64,000 nt of DNA from Desulfitobacterium dichloroeliminans LMG P-21439 (GCF_000243135.2 NC_019903.1:1216001-1280000), one strand, 5' to 3'; numbered from the stretch's first letter, positions 29,071-38,300 are shown. A program made the numbers and translations. The notes: a model not told the origin generated them from the letters alone.

Positions 29071-29084
29071 GATCGAGTGGGAAT
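29071..29084 (+). repeat. attR (right attachment repeat)
   Basis: GATCGAGTGGGAAT lies after hsdM and just before a strong terminator (29097-29134). Read in the guaA frame it gives EWE then TAG, so it retains the original end of guaA. Confidence 0.85.
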
Positions 29085-29096
29085 AGAGACAAAGAA

Positions 29097-29144
29097 AACC
29101 TCGGAAGCCTTGAAATTAAAGGGTTTCCGAGGTTGTTTGTTTTT
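29097..29144 (+). terminator. Original guaA terminator, displaced beyond attR
   Basis: AACCTCGGAA (29097-29106) pairs with TTCCGAGGTT (29125-29134), followed by a T-rich tract. It starts 12 bases after attR, where it would follow guaA in an uninterrupted chromosome. Confidence 0.85.
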
Positions 29145-29159
29145 CAGTACAAAATAATA

Positions 29160-29501
29160 TTATAAATTGTGCAAAATATAGTGTTTGATGGCTTCCTCAA
29201 CAGTGGCATTTAATGTTTGACTATGAGAAGCGGAATATAGTACCAGATTTTTGTGAAGTTCAGGAGTAACACGTACATTAAAACTTCCGCGATATACTTT
29301 TTCCGGCTCTAAATCTTTCTCTGCACATAAGTCAAGGTAATCATCGACTGCAGCCTCAAAATCCTTTTGCAGACTTTCAATGCTTTCGCCCTCAAAGGAA
29401 ATCAGACTGTTCAATCCAATAACCTTCCCGAACAACACTTTATCATTAGCGGAAAATTCGACAGTGCCAAAGTATCCTTTATACTCTAACAGATTACTCA
29501 T
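29160..29501 (-). CDS. hicB: HicB-family antitoxin
   Basis: A 113-residue protein. The N-terminal half is the HicB partial RNase-H-like fold (GYFGTVEFSANDKVLFGKVIGLNSLISFEGESIESL). The C-terminal half is a ribbon-helix-helix (GSFNVRVTPELHKNLVLYSASHSQTLNATVEEAIKHYI) that binds the operator. It neutralises HicA. It overlaps hicA by 4 bases, and hicA comes first, the usual order. It lies just outside the integrated element, so it is a separate accessory module. Confidence 0.9.
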   Translation of the reverse strand: MSNLLEYKGYFGTVEFSANDKVLFGKVIGLNSLISFEGESIESLQKDFEAAVDDYLDLCAEKDLEPEKVYRGSFNVRVTPELHKNLVLYSASHSQTLNATVEEAIKHYILHNL

Positions 29502-29749
29502 ATTAAATCCTCCTGTTCCAAGATTGCTAAAACCTGTTTTATCTGATACTCCAATAATTCTTTGCGAGGGTGCGGCTTATGCAGGCTGATGACTATATTG
29601 TCTTTAAGAAATTTCACTCGAGACCCACTTGTCTTGCCTTTGTTGAATAATTCGAAACCCATTGATTCAAGAGCACTCTGCATCTCATCAAACGAAAAAT
29701 CTTTCGGCTGACTTTTCAATCGTTCAATCAATTTCTCTTTCTTTCCCAC
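29498..29749 (-). CDS. hicA: HicA-family mRNA interferase toxin
   Basis: An 83-residue dsRBD-like toxin that cleaves mRNA when not bound by HicB. The GSRVKF segment and the catalytic histidine region ISLHKPHPRKEL are present, along with the C-terminal IKQVLAILEQ helix. GTG 29749 follows AGAGGTGAGGCA on the minus strand. Intact, so the pair is probably active as a stability or stress module. Confidence 0.9.
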   Translation of the reverse strand: MGKKEKLIERLKSQPKDFSFDEMQSALESMGFELFNKGKTSGSRVKFLKDNIVISLHKPHPRKELLEYQIKQVLAILEQEDLI

Positions 29750-29770
29750 TGCCTCACCTCTTTTGATATT

Positions 29771-29819
29771 AGTATAGCATTATGCAATAAATTTGCAACT
29801 AATATTTAGTTGCAAATTT
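29771..29819 (-). promoter_or_regulatory. hicAB promoter and palindromic operator
   Basis: On the minus strand TTGCAA (29798-29793), 16-bp spacer, TATACT (29776-29771). The -35 box is inside a perfect inverted repeat with 14-bp arms, AAATTTGCAACTAA (29789-29802) and TTAGTTGCAAATTT (29806-29819). This is the likely binding site of the HicB ribbon-helix-helix. Confidence 0.8.
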
Positions 29820-30035
29820 CAGGGTTGCACCTATGATAAGGCCTGGGTATTGGCCGATGTGGTTTTTGAAGCTTGCGAAATGAATGATATTATGCTTGCG
29901 CCAAAAGGTGGGCATACTCCACGAGATCTTCTCTTCGGTGTCTGGGATGGCGGCCTTTATAGTCTCGCGAATTTGGTTCAAGAGCGGTTGAACCTCTTCG
30001 GGCTGGGCGGCAATGTATTCGTCGATGGTTTTAAT
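29799..30035 (-). pseudogene. DUF1801 (YdhG-like) gene remnant
   Basis: The minus strand reads KTIDEYIAAQPEEVQPLLNQ then RETIKAAIPDTEEKISWSMP and GQYPG, the N-terminal half of a DUF1801 (frataxin-like/YdhG) domain. The first codon is ATT where ATG is expected, directly after the stop of the next gene and with no ribosome site. After YPG the sequence departs from the family and runs into the hicAB operator. Both ends therefore look damaged. It is probably a remnant cut by the arrival of hicAB. Confidence 0.75.
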
Positions 30036-31949
30036 TTAATCAAACAACCCTTTTAACAAGCTGTTGGAAACTACGCTATCGCCACCGATAACCTGTACTT
30101 TTAGATCGATTAATTCGGCAGCGCGTAGATAGGCTTTGGCTTTTGCTGATTCACCGGATCCAATCAATAGTATAGGGGATTTTCTTTCGGCGGCTAAGAC
30201 AGATCCTGAGAGAGCATCAGGGTAATTCATTCCTGTAGCAAGATAGGCGGTATCGCCGGTGAGTTTGGAACGAAATTCTTCAAGGATAGCTAAGTTCGTC
30301 TCATAGCGATCCCCTCCCGACAAACGCTTGGCCTGTGGAAGTTGATCAAAAACCTGATCACTAATCACTCCAGTGCCGCCAACAACATAAGTTTGGGTGA
30401 GTTCTTGCTTGTTGATGAACTCTGCTAATCCTTCCTGTAAGTCATGGGCTGGGGTTAGCAGGATGGGTATGCCTTCATTGGCTGCTACTGCGGCTGCCGA
30501 CAAAGCGTCGGGGAAATTTTCACCTGTGCAGACGAAGATTTTTTGGAAATCACCAAGCTCCTCGGCAATCGCCAGTGAGGTTTCGTAGCGCGTGGCACCC
30601 TCGATTCTTCGGGTAGAGATTCCATGAGCAGTTAGAGTATGCTCGATTCCTTGTGAGACTACTCCGGTACCACCGATAATAAGGATATTCGTTACGCCTA
30701 AACGATTGATCTCTTCAGCAATATTAGGATCAAGAGCTTCGGGAGGGGTGAGGAGGATGGGGGCATTATATTTTTTGGCTAAGGGGGTTGCCGAGAGGGC
30801 ATCTGGAAAATCTTCACCAGTGACCAAAATAGCGTAGGAAGAACCATTAGGATAGGCTGTTTGGGAAATGGCCACTGAAGTTTGATAACGATTTTCTCCC
30901 CCAATTCGTTGACCAGGAAAAATATAGGTGAAGGATTCTTCTGGGTTATTTAAATCGACCATAATTTCACTGGAAACGGCATTTCCGCTTTGATCCATAA
31001 CAACTAGCTTAACCAAGACTTCTTCAACATTATAATAACTTAATTGATTTCGATTGATGGATGAGCGAAATTCTTGGTTATCCTTCGTAGTATTCATGAG
31101 GAAATTGAGTTGAGAGCCTTTTTCAGGATACGTAACCCCGACAGTCGTATAAATAAGAGGCTCTGCTGAATCATCGGTTGTCTCTTGCCACCTAAAAATA
31201 AGCTCTTCAGGAGTAATTTCTAAAAATTCAAGGAAGGGTTTAGCGGGAGCTTCCCGGTCAGCTTTTCCCTGAAGTCCGGAGAGCTCTACAAAATAATCAT
31301 AGAGTCCGGGGACCTCCCAGGCTAAGGGAATAGCTGTGTTTTCCTGGGGACTGTACTGAAATGTGCTGTTTTGGGCTAGAGTCGGGCTGCCAAAGAACTG
31401 AACATAATCCTCTGCGGCTATCTCAGAAGCTGCCCACCGATGTTCGCCCTGGTTCAGCTCCTCGTATTGGTTTAACCCGCGGATTTTTGCATAGTTGGAA
31501 GCTAAGAGATCATTTTGAAGATCTTCTTTTTTATTTAGGTAATAATAAATGAAATGATGGCCATATTCATGAGCTAGGGTCAATAAATAGTAAGGATTAT
31601 CGTCGCCTACTCCGTAAAGGTCAATATATCGGTCGGGGGAGAGTTTTTCATTAATCCATTCCCCATGCCACATTCCTACTGTGTGTTTCCCTCGACTATA
31701 ATCTGGGTAGAGATTGATATGGGATAAATAAGCAACTTCTTCGCCCATGGTGTTTTTCGTGAATTCGTCATAAATCCATTGAAGCTTTTCTTTGGAGTAG
31801 CTTGGAACATAGCTGCGGATTTCTAGGCCATTGGCTCCTTGATAAGTGAGGATGGGAGCAACTTCACTTGCTTTAATTGCATATTCTCCTAAAAAGGGAA
31901 AAAAGAAAAAGAGTATGGATATGAGTACGATTTTGCTTCCTTTTTTCAA
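30036..31949 (-). CDS. Secreted CWB2 cell-wall protein with HExxH metalloprotease motif
   Basis: 637 residues. A signal peptide occupies about 1-27. Residues 110-185 hold LAHEYGHHFI (His127, Glu128, His131), a zinc-protease site, with Glu176 or Glu180 as possible third ligand, so a gluzincin-like peptidase is likely. A fibronectin-like region follows (240-340). The last 290 residues are three CWB2 repeats (GENRYQTS, GATRYETS, GGDRYETN) that attach to wall polymer, as in Clostridioides difficile Cwp proteins. AAAGGGGGGAGACACTTG precedes the start. Substrate unknown. Confidence 0.85.
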   Translation of the reverse strand: MKKGSKIVLISILFFFFPFLGEYAIKASEVAPILTYQGANGLEIRSYVPSYSKEKLQWIYDEFTKNTMGEEVAYLSHINLYPDYSRGKHTVGMWHGEWINEKLSPDRYIDLYGVGDDNPYYLLTLAHEYGHHFIYYYLNKKEDLQNDLLASNYAKIRGLNQYEELNQGEHRWAASEIAAEDYVQFFGSPTLAQNSTFQYSPQENTAIPLAWEVPGLYDYFVELSGLQGKADREAPAKPFLEFLEITPEELIFRWQETTDDSAEPLIYTTVGVTYPEKGSQLNFLMNTTKDNQEFRSSINRNQLSYYNVEEVLVKLVVMDQSGNAVSSEIMVDLNNPEESFTYIFPGQRIGGENRYQTSVAISQTAYPNGSSYAILVTGEDFPDALSATPLAKKYNAPILLTPPEALDPNIAEEINRLGVTNILIIGGTGVVSQGIEHTLTAHGISTRRIEGATRYETSLAIAEELGDFQKIFVCTGENFPDALSAAAVAANEGIPILLTPAHDLQEGLAEFINKQELTQTYVVGGTGVISDQVFDQLPQAKRLSGGDRYETNLAILEEFRSKLTGDTAYLATGMNYPDALSGSVLAAERKSPILLIGSGESAKAKAYLRAAELIDLKVQVIGGDSVVSNSLLKGLFD

Positions 31950-32138
31950 GTGTCTCCCCCCTTTAAGTGTATATATTCACAGTAAGATAACGGATTCCTT
32001 TTTTTCACGCGATATAGATTTTTTATGCTTAAGAACTCCGATCTTTGTTGGGGGGTGGCGACAAAAGGCAGCAATTGCATAGAATGGAGCAGAGTAATTG
32101 TCAATTCATAAGGGTGACTTTCGATTGGAGCGAGCGCA

Positions 32139-32942
32139 TTGTTTGAGTGGTCTCGAATGGAGAAAGAAAAGGAACAGATCAGATTGATTCGGGAGAAATA
32201 CCAACAGGCGGAGAGGCCTGGGGTATCCATCGTTTTACCCACCTCCAAACCCAAATATCTTGAAAATATCTTTGAGAATCTTAGGCGTATTCAATATCCT
32301 AAGGTCGAGTATATTGTCATCATCAATAACTCCCGTGTCAACCCTCAAGTTTATCATGAGCGGTTTCAGGATTTGAAAGGAATCCGTTTCTTGGCTCTGG
32401 ATGAAGGCTACACTTTAGGAGATTGCCTCAACTATGGGGTTGATCTGGCGAAATATGACTATATCGGAAAAATGGATGATGACGACTATTATGGGGCCTG
32501 CTTTCTAGAGGATCTCATGTTAGCTTTTCAATACACTTACGCTCAGATTGTCGGCAAGGGTGTGCATTTTGTTTTTTTCGAATCGAATCGTGCTTTAGGA
32601 GTTCGCTTGCCTGTTGCTATACCTTATTCGACAGCCGAAGGAGCGTTTTATGAAAATCGCTATACGCGTGGTCCGTCTTTAGCGGGTGGAACGTTTATTG
32701 TCAAAAGAGAAGTTTTTAACAAGGTGAGATTTCAATCGGTTAATTTAGGAGAGGACATTAAGTTTTTGCAGGACTGCACCAAGAAAGATATATCGATATA
32801 TGGCGCAGACCGCTATAATTACGTCTATAGGCGCCATGGAGACCGCATGGATCATACATGGAATGTGAATTCCATATTTGTTCAGAGGCAATCTCATATC
32901 ATTGATCAAAGCGGTGATTTTGTACCCATCATTACGGTTTAG
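32139..32942 (+). CDS. Family 2 glycosyltransferase
   Basis: 267 residues of GT-A fold: GVSIVLPTSKPKYLENIFENL at the start, the metal-binding DDDD in YIGKMDDDDYYG, and a later GGTFIVKREVFNKVRF with GEDIKFL, where the general base is expected. No membrane segment is seen. TTG 32139 is used; ATG 32157 is an alternative. It is transcribed away from the CWB2 gene. Donor and acceptor sugars cannot be inferred, though cell-surface glycan is plausible. Confidence 0.85.
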   Translation: MFEWSRMEKEKEQIRLIREKYQQAERPGVSIVLPTSKPKYLENIFENLRRIQYPKVEYIVIINNSRVNPQVYHERFQDLKGIRFLALDEGYTLGDCLNYGVDLAKYDYIGKMDDDDYYGACFLEDLMLAFQYTYAQIVGKGVHFVFFESNRALGVRLPVAIPYSTAEGAFYENRYTRGPSLAGGTFIVKREVFNKVRFQSVNLGEDIKFLQDCTKKDISIYGADRYNYVYRRHGDRMDHTWNVNSIFVQRQSHIIDQSGDFVPIITV

Positions 32943-32983
32943 CTGTGAGGCTAGTAATCTCTATTGTCAATCAAGAAAAGATT

Positions 32984-33022
32984 AGGCTCCTTGGCCCCTA
33001 GTTGGGTTAAGGAGCCTGATTA
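32984..33022 (-). terminator. Terminator between convergent genes
   Basis: AGGCTCCTT (32984-32992) with AAGGAGCCT (33009-33017). The T-rich side is on the minus strand, so it mainly ends the YVTN gene transcript but may serve both. Confidence 0.7.
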
Positions 33023-33099
33023 ATCGGGGAACGACTGTTATGCGATTTAGTCATGCACTTTAGTAATGCAATTTAGTTGTGCAAATTTAGTTATAATAT

Positions 33100-34497
33100 T
33101 TATTTTATAAAGTGAACCGTCTGCATAGATAGAAGATGTGTTCGGAGGGTGAGGTCTAAGGAATCCGGTGTCAAGCGGGACTTGTCTATCAACTCTGATT
33201 GTGTTGATATTTTTAGGTTGAGGTTTTCGCTGACGCGGGAAGGGGTCAGATGAATTTCTACAGCTGAAGCAACATGGTGGATCGTATCATGTAGCTCTAG
33301 AAGCTGATTAAGATGATCCTTATAAGTTACTATGATGGGTATTCGAAAGGAAAAGGTTATATGAAAATAGTTGGGACGCTGAGGGATTGCGAGGATGCTC
33401 ACGGAATGCGCTTTGACTTCCGGATTGGCAAAGACTAGTCCTTCGGCTTTGGCGGTCGGGGTGGGGAATTGAAAATGAAGAGTAGTATCAAAGGGCTTTG
33501 GCGGTTTAAAATAGATCTTTTCTGTTACAAAAGAAGAGGGCCTTAGGGATCTATGCCGGGAAGCCTCTTGGGTTATCAGTTCTTGGCTAGATTCTCCATA
33601 AGCTAATCCTTGCCGGATTTGTGCTGAGGGTGGAGCATAGAGAATATTTTCTACAGTATGATCCTCTGTATCGATAAGGGTTAACTGATAATCGTTAGTA
33701 ACCCAGAGCTTGGACCCATCAGGGACGAGGACAAGATCCCTGGGACCATGGATGTCAGGGATAGTCGTTAGAACCCTATTTTCGCTGGTAGAAATAATAC
33801 TTATGGAGTTATCTCCGAAATTAGCAACATAAACCAACGGTCTATGGGGATGATGGACAATCCGTTGCGGGTTAGCGCCTACCGGAATCAAAGCAATTGT
33901 ATTTTGTAGCTCACGATCGAAGACAGAAACTCGATTATCACCGCTGAGAACGATATAGAGCAATTCTTTGTTGGGAGATAAGGCAAGATTGTAGGGATAA
34001 GAACCTAAAGGGTAGGTGGCGACCACTTGCTTTGTATCCGTATCAATTAGGGAAACAGAGGGGCTGGAGTGCTGGGTCACATAAAGTCGCTTACCATCGC
34101 CAGAGAGGACAAGACCAAGGGGCTTAAGATCCATAGGAATCGTAGCGATTACTCTATCTTGATGTAGATCAATGATCGAAATGCTGTGGTCATCAGAGTT
34201 TGCTACATACCCCCTATGACCAATCGAGTCAATGACTAGGGCATGGGGTCCTTTGCCAACAGAAATCGTTTTTATAACAGCTAAAGAATTGCAAAGGATA
34301 ACTGAGATCGTGTCACTACCATAGTTAGGAACATAGATCTTATCTTCTGCAGGAAACCAGGCCAAATAGCGAGGATCAATACCCACAGGAATCATCCCCA
34401 CGATTTTCTCTTGATCCGGGTGATAAGCAATTACATCTCCGGGTAAAGAGGGATCGATTCCCGATAAGCTTACCCATGCCAATGGAGTGAGAGTCAT
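33100..34497 (-). CDS. YVTN-repeat beta-propeller protein
   Basis: A 465-residue protein whose first 290 residues are seven or so YVTN-type blades (KIYVPNYGSDTISVI, RGYVANSDDHSISII, RLYVTQHSSPSVSLI, LVYVANFGDNSISII). The C-terminal part is different, beta-rich and hydrophilic. There is no convincing signal peptide. Such propellers act as binding or scaffold surfaces and are known in archaeal surface layers; no enzyme site is visible. GAAAGGAGGTCGGACACGTA precedes the ATG on the minus strand. Possibly spore- or surface-related. Confidence 0.8.
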   Translation of the reverse strand: MTLTPLAWVSLSGIDPSLPGDVIAYHPDQEKIVGMIPVGIDPRYLAWFPAEDKIYVPNYGSDTISVILCNSLAVIKTISVGKGPHALVIDSIGHRGYVANSDDHSISIIDLHQDRVIATIPMDLKPLGLVLSGDGKRLYVTQHSSPSVSLIDTDTKQVVATYPLGSYPYNLALSPNKELLYIVLSGDNRVSVFDRELQNTIALIPVGANPQRIVHHPHRPLVYVANFGDNSISIISTSENRVLTTIPDIHGPRDLVLVPDGSKLWVTNDYQLTLIDTEDHTVENILYAPPSAQIRQGLAYGESSQELITQEASRHRSLRPSSFVTEKIYFKPPKPFDTTLHFQFPTPTAKAEGLVFANPEVKAHSVSILAIPQRPNYFHITFSFRIPIIVTYKDHLNQLLELHDTIHHVASAVEIHLTPSRVSENLNLKISTQSELIDKSRLTPDSLDLTLRTHLLSMQTVHFIK

Positions 34498-34670
34498 TAC
34501 GTGTCCGACCTCCTTTCAGAGAGCCTGAGGTATCTTATTCAGGTGAGTGACTGTGTGTTGCGAAAAGGCTACGAATTAGAAAAGCTATCGAAAAGGGCAT
34601 ATGAGGACATAGAGAGGGATGGGTTTATCGAATCAGTCACGGGAAAGGTAAATGGAAAATGTTTAGTTAA

Positions 34671-34710
34671 TCCAAAAAGGGAGTGTCCAGACGGACACTC
34701 CCTTTTTGGA
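34671..34710 (-). terminator. Bidirectional terminator downstream of the 39-residue ORF
   Basis: A perfect 18-bp stem, TCCAAAAAGGGAGTGTCC (34671-34688) with its complement at 34693-34710, and an AGAC loop. It follows the small minus-strand gene by 8 bases. Confidence 0.92.
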
Positions 34711-34718
34711 ATCGAATA

Positions 34719-34838
34719 TTATTTATTGGTGCTATGCTGCTTATTGGGCAGCTTTCGGTCAGGATTACCCTTACCTTGATGCTTTTTATTTTCTTCTGCT
34801 TTCTTTTTGTCCTCATTAAATTTATCTACAAAGTTCAT
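34719..34838 (-). CDS. Small highly charged protein (39 aa)
   Basis: It begins MNFVDKFNEDKKKAEENKKH and ends in NKQHSTNK. It has no hydrophobic segment and is very rich in Lys, Asn and Glu. The gene is supported by a strong ribosome site, AAGGAGGTTAACT, at the right distance and by an 18-bp terminator directly after the stop. Its composition resembles small spore or nucleic-acid-associated proteins, but no family is recognised. It is transcribed toward the YVTN gene. Confidence 0.7.
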   Translation of the reverse strand: MNFVDKFNEDKKKAEENKKHQGKGNPDRKLPNKQHSTNK

Positions 34839-34922
34839 AGTTAACCTCCTTGCTGTGTTAAATTATTATTACTTTAACCATTGATGAATGAAAACATTCT
34901 GAAATAGGGATGAATCGAGAAT

Positions 34923-34956
34923 CGAACATTTCAGATTAAAAACAGGGAAATGTTCG
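34923..34956 (+). promoter_or_regulatory. Inverted repeat upstream of the purine promoter (PurR-like box?)
   Basis: CGAACATTTC (34923-34932) and GAAATGTTCG (34947-34956) lie just before the -35 box. Each arm resembles the CGAA-centred PurBox of Bacillus, but the orientation and spacing differ, so the binding factor is open. Confidence 0.5.
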
Positions 34957-34964
34957 AAAAAGTA

Positions 34965-34993
34965 TTGACCATTTCAGCAAGAAAAGCTACAAT
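34965..34993 (+). promoter_or_regulatory. Purine operon promoter
   Basis: TTGACC (34965-34970), 17-bp spacer, TACAAT (34988-34993). It lies about 50 bases before the riboswitch. Confidence 0.75.
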
Positions 34994-35040
34994 GATTTCA
35001 GAGGATATATTTCTCATGTCAGTTTTTAACATCTTAATAT

Positions 35041-35114
35041 TGCGTTCATATAATCGCGGAGATAGGGTCTGCAAGTTTCTACCGGGCTGCCGTAAATAGC
35101 CTGACTATGAGCGA
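35041..35114 (+). promoter_or_regulatory. Guanine-type purine riboswitch
   Basis: The conserved purine aptamer core is clear: P1 arm CGTTCAT (35043-35049), TATAATC, GTTTCTACCGGG, CCGTAAAT, then GACTATGAGCG closing P1 (35107-35113). The specificity base before UAUG is C (35105), which pairs with guanine or hypoxanthine; adenine switches have U. It controls the purine biosynthesis operon through the terminator at 35230. Confidence 0.93.
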
Positions 35115-35229
35115 AAGTGTGCCTAGGGTATTTTCCCGAGCGGCACAGGTCTGATGGTTGTTGATAGAAAGGTGGATTCACTTAAGAGTGGATCTTAGCT
35201 TTGCCGTTGGATTACACCGAAGGGACAAA

Positions 35230-35292
35230 AGCCCAGGCGGGAAGGTTTCACTCTTTTTTCTAAAGTGGAATCTATCCGTCTGGGCATTTTTA
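35230..35292 (+). terminator. Riboswitch-coupled terminator before purL
   Basis: GCCCAGGCGG (35231-35240) pairs with CCGTCTGGGC (35276-35285), with an inner stem TTTCAC/GTGGAA, followed by ATTTTTAATTT. Ligand-bound aptamer would favour termination 80 bases before purL. Confidence 0.8.
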
Positions 35293-35372
35293 ATTTCATT
35301 ATCTGTTAGCATTTTGGGGAAGGATAGGAAGAAAGGATTTAATTACCAAAGGATTTAATTTAGGAGGTAATC

Positions 35373-38300
35373 ATGTTAGAGCAAGCTGTTAAGCGTCTTT
35401 ATGTGGAGAAGAAGCGTGGCTTTAATATCGAAGCCCAAGGATTATTGCAGGATATCCAAGAGAATCTTGGTATGAAAGGCTTAGAAGACTTAAGAATTAT
35501 TAATCGCTATGATATTGCCGGAATTACCGATGAAGAGTATGCTCAGTCCCGGAATATTATCTTCGCAGAGCCGACTGTGGACTTCATCTATGATGAACAG
35601 CTAGAGATTTCCTCTTCAGATCGCGTGTTTGCTATGGAGTATCTGCCTGGTCAATATGACCAACGAGCTGATTCAGCGGCCCAATGTATTCAGATTCTCA
35701 CTCAAAAAGAGCGGCCGGAAGTGCTTTCAGCGAAGGTAATTGTTCTGAAGGGACAATTAACAGATCATGAGTTCAACCGCATTAAGAATTATTCCATTAA
35801 CCCAGTAGAATCTCGGGAAGCCAGCTTGGAAAAGCCAGAAAGTCTGGCCTTAGAAGTAGAAACTCCGAATGATGTCGAGATTATCGAAGGTTTTACCCAG
35901 ATGAACAGTGGAGAGCTAGAGAGATTTTATCAAGGGGCAGGGCTTGCTATGAGTCCGGAGGACCTAACCTTCTGTCAAGGCTACTTCCGAGATGAGGAAA
36001 AACGCGACCCTACCATCACGGAGATTCGCGTCATTGATACTTACTGGTCCGATCATTGTCGGCATACTACGTTCTTCACCCAGCTACAAAACATTGCCAT
36101 CGAGGAAGGGGATTTCAGCTCACCTATCCGCAATGCCTATGAAGATTATCTTGCTTCCCGAGAGTTTGTATACGGGGATAAGGTACAGGGGCGAGATGTT
36201 TGTTTAATGGATTTGGCCGTGATCGGCATGAAAGAGTTAAAGAAAAAGGGAATCCTAAAGGATTTGGATGAGTCCGATGAGATTAACGCCTGCAGTATTG
36301 TGGTAGATGTTGATGTCGATGGCAAAACCGAAGAATGGCTCGTGATGTTTAAGAATGAAACCCATAACCATCCCACAGAGATAGAGCCCTTCGGGGGAGC
36401 GGCTACCTGCTTAGGCGGTGCCATTCGAGATCCTTTGTCAGGTCGGACCTACGTATATCAAGCCATGCGAGTGACTGGAAGCGGAGACCCTCGGGCGAAA
36501 GTGGAAGAGACACTGCCGGGGAAACTTCCTCAACGCAAGATTGCCACCGGTGCGGCAGAAGGTTATAGCTCCTATGGCAATCAAATCGGCTTGGCCACTG
36601 GACAAGTTGCGGAAGTTTATGATGAAGATTTTATCGCTAAAAGGATGGAGATTGGTGCTGTAATTGCGGCTGCCCCTCGGAAAAACGTCATCCGTCAAAC
36701 CCCTGAACCGGGAGATGTGGTGGTCTTAGTGGGTGGCAGAACCGGACGCGACGGCTGTGGTGGTGCTACAGGCTCATCCAAGGAACATACCACTGAATCG
36801 TTGGCTAGCTGTGGAGCTGAGGTACAAAAAGGGAATCCTCCCACAGAGAGAAAAATCCAACGTTTATTCCGCAATCCCCGGGTCAGCACCATGATTAAGA
36901 GATGTAATGATTTTGGAGCTGGGGGAGTATCGGTGGCCATTGGCGAGTTGACTGATGGCGTGGAAATCAACCTAGATGCAGTTTTCAAAAAATATGAGGG
37001 CTTAGATGGCACGGAGTTGGCTATCTCCGAATCCCAAGAGCGGATGGCGGTGGTGATCGCCGCCGAAAATCTGGAGGCCTTTGTCCAAAATGCCGACGCG
37101 GAAAATCTCGAAGCTACCTTAGTGGCTTCAGTCAGTGCAACTCCACGCTTGAATATGACTTGGCGCGGCAAAAAAATTGTGGATATCAGTCGTGAATTTT
37201 TAAATACGAACGGAGTAAAGCAAAAGGCTAATGTGCTTGTAAAACTTCCGGAGGGTAAACATAACTATTTTAAGCAATTACCGCAAGGCATCGAAGCAAA
37301 ACTGGCTGTTGGAAAAGACGCCAAAGAAGATACTTCCATAGGCACCGTCCATTCTCGACAAACCGCTTTAAAGGAAGCTTGGTTAGCTAATCTTCAAGAG
37401 CTTAACGTCTGCAGCCAAAAGGGCTTAGTGGAACGCTTTGATAGTACTATCGGCGCTAATACAGTATTAATGCCCTTTGGGGGAAAATATCAGGAAACTC
37501 CCACCGAGGGAATGGTAGCTAAGATCCCTCTGGAATCCGGGGAAACCTTTACAGCTACCGCCATGACTTATGGCTATAATCCGCAACTGGCAAAATGGAG
37601 CCCTTTCCATGGTGCCTTATATGCAGTCGTGGAAGCGGTTACTAAAATGGTAGCTCTCGGGGAAGATTACGGAAAAATTCGACTGACCCTCCAAGAGTAT
37701 TTCGAAAAACTGGGAAAAGATCCGGAGAAATGGGGAAAACCCTTCAGTGCTTTACTAGGAGCACTATACGCACAAAAGCAGTTTGGGATTCCGGCTATTG
37801 GTGGTAAGGACAGCATGTCCGGATCCTTTATGGATCTCAATGTTCCTCCTACTTTGGTGGCCTTTGCTGTGGGTGTGTTGCATACCGATCACGTGGTATC
37901 CCAGGAGTTTAAAGAAGCGGGGAGCCAAGTCGTTTTAGTTCCCTCCCGTCGGGATGAAAAAGAAGTGATTGACTTCGAAAATCTAACTCGTAATTTTAAA
38001 AAGGTTCATGAACTCATCCAATCCGGCAAGGTGTATGCCTCCCATACTGTAAGAATGGGCGGACTGGCTGCAGCCCTCACGAAGATGGCCTTTGGTAATC
38101 GCATCGGGATGAAGTTTTTAGCAGCAACGGCTGAGGAAGACCTATTCCATGCGGATTACGGTTCAATAATTTTAGAAATTTCCGAGTCAGATAATCTTAA
38201 AGAATTATTTGGGGAAGTTAACTATAGGGTTTTAGGAAGCACTCAAGCCAAGCCCTCTATCGAGCTTAACGGAGTCGAGATTACTTTGGCCGAGGCCAGA

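Larger units (their letters stand above)
14665..29084 (+). mobile_element. Integrative and mobilizable element inserted in the 3' end of guaA (about 14.4 kb)
   Basis: It is bounded by GAGTGGGAAT at 14665-14674 and 29075-29084 (14 bases with one mismatch if extended). It carries a tyrosine integrase and excisionase-like gene, a repressor switch, MobC-like and MobV mobilisation genes, a RepA-like ATPase, a putative oriT, and a type I restriction-modification cargo with a PrrC-like ATPase. The hairpin terminator expected after guaA is found just outside the right end. guaA 3' ends are a known target of tyrosine integrases of ICEs. No type IV secretion genes are present, so it is probably mobilised in trans. 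Confidence 0.9.

Noticed and set aside
34501-34779. Plus-strand ORF of 92 codons upstream of the purine operon
   Set aside because: It has no ribosome site, reads through an 18-bp terminator hairpin and lies opposite the better supported 39-residue gene.
35158-35358. ORF between the guanine riboswitch and purL
   Set aside because: It coincides with the expression platform and terminator and shows no protein similarity.
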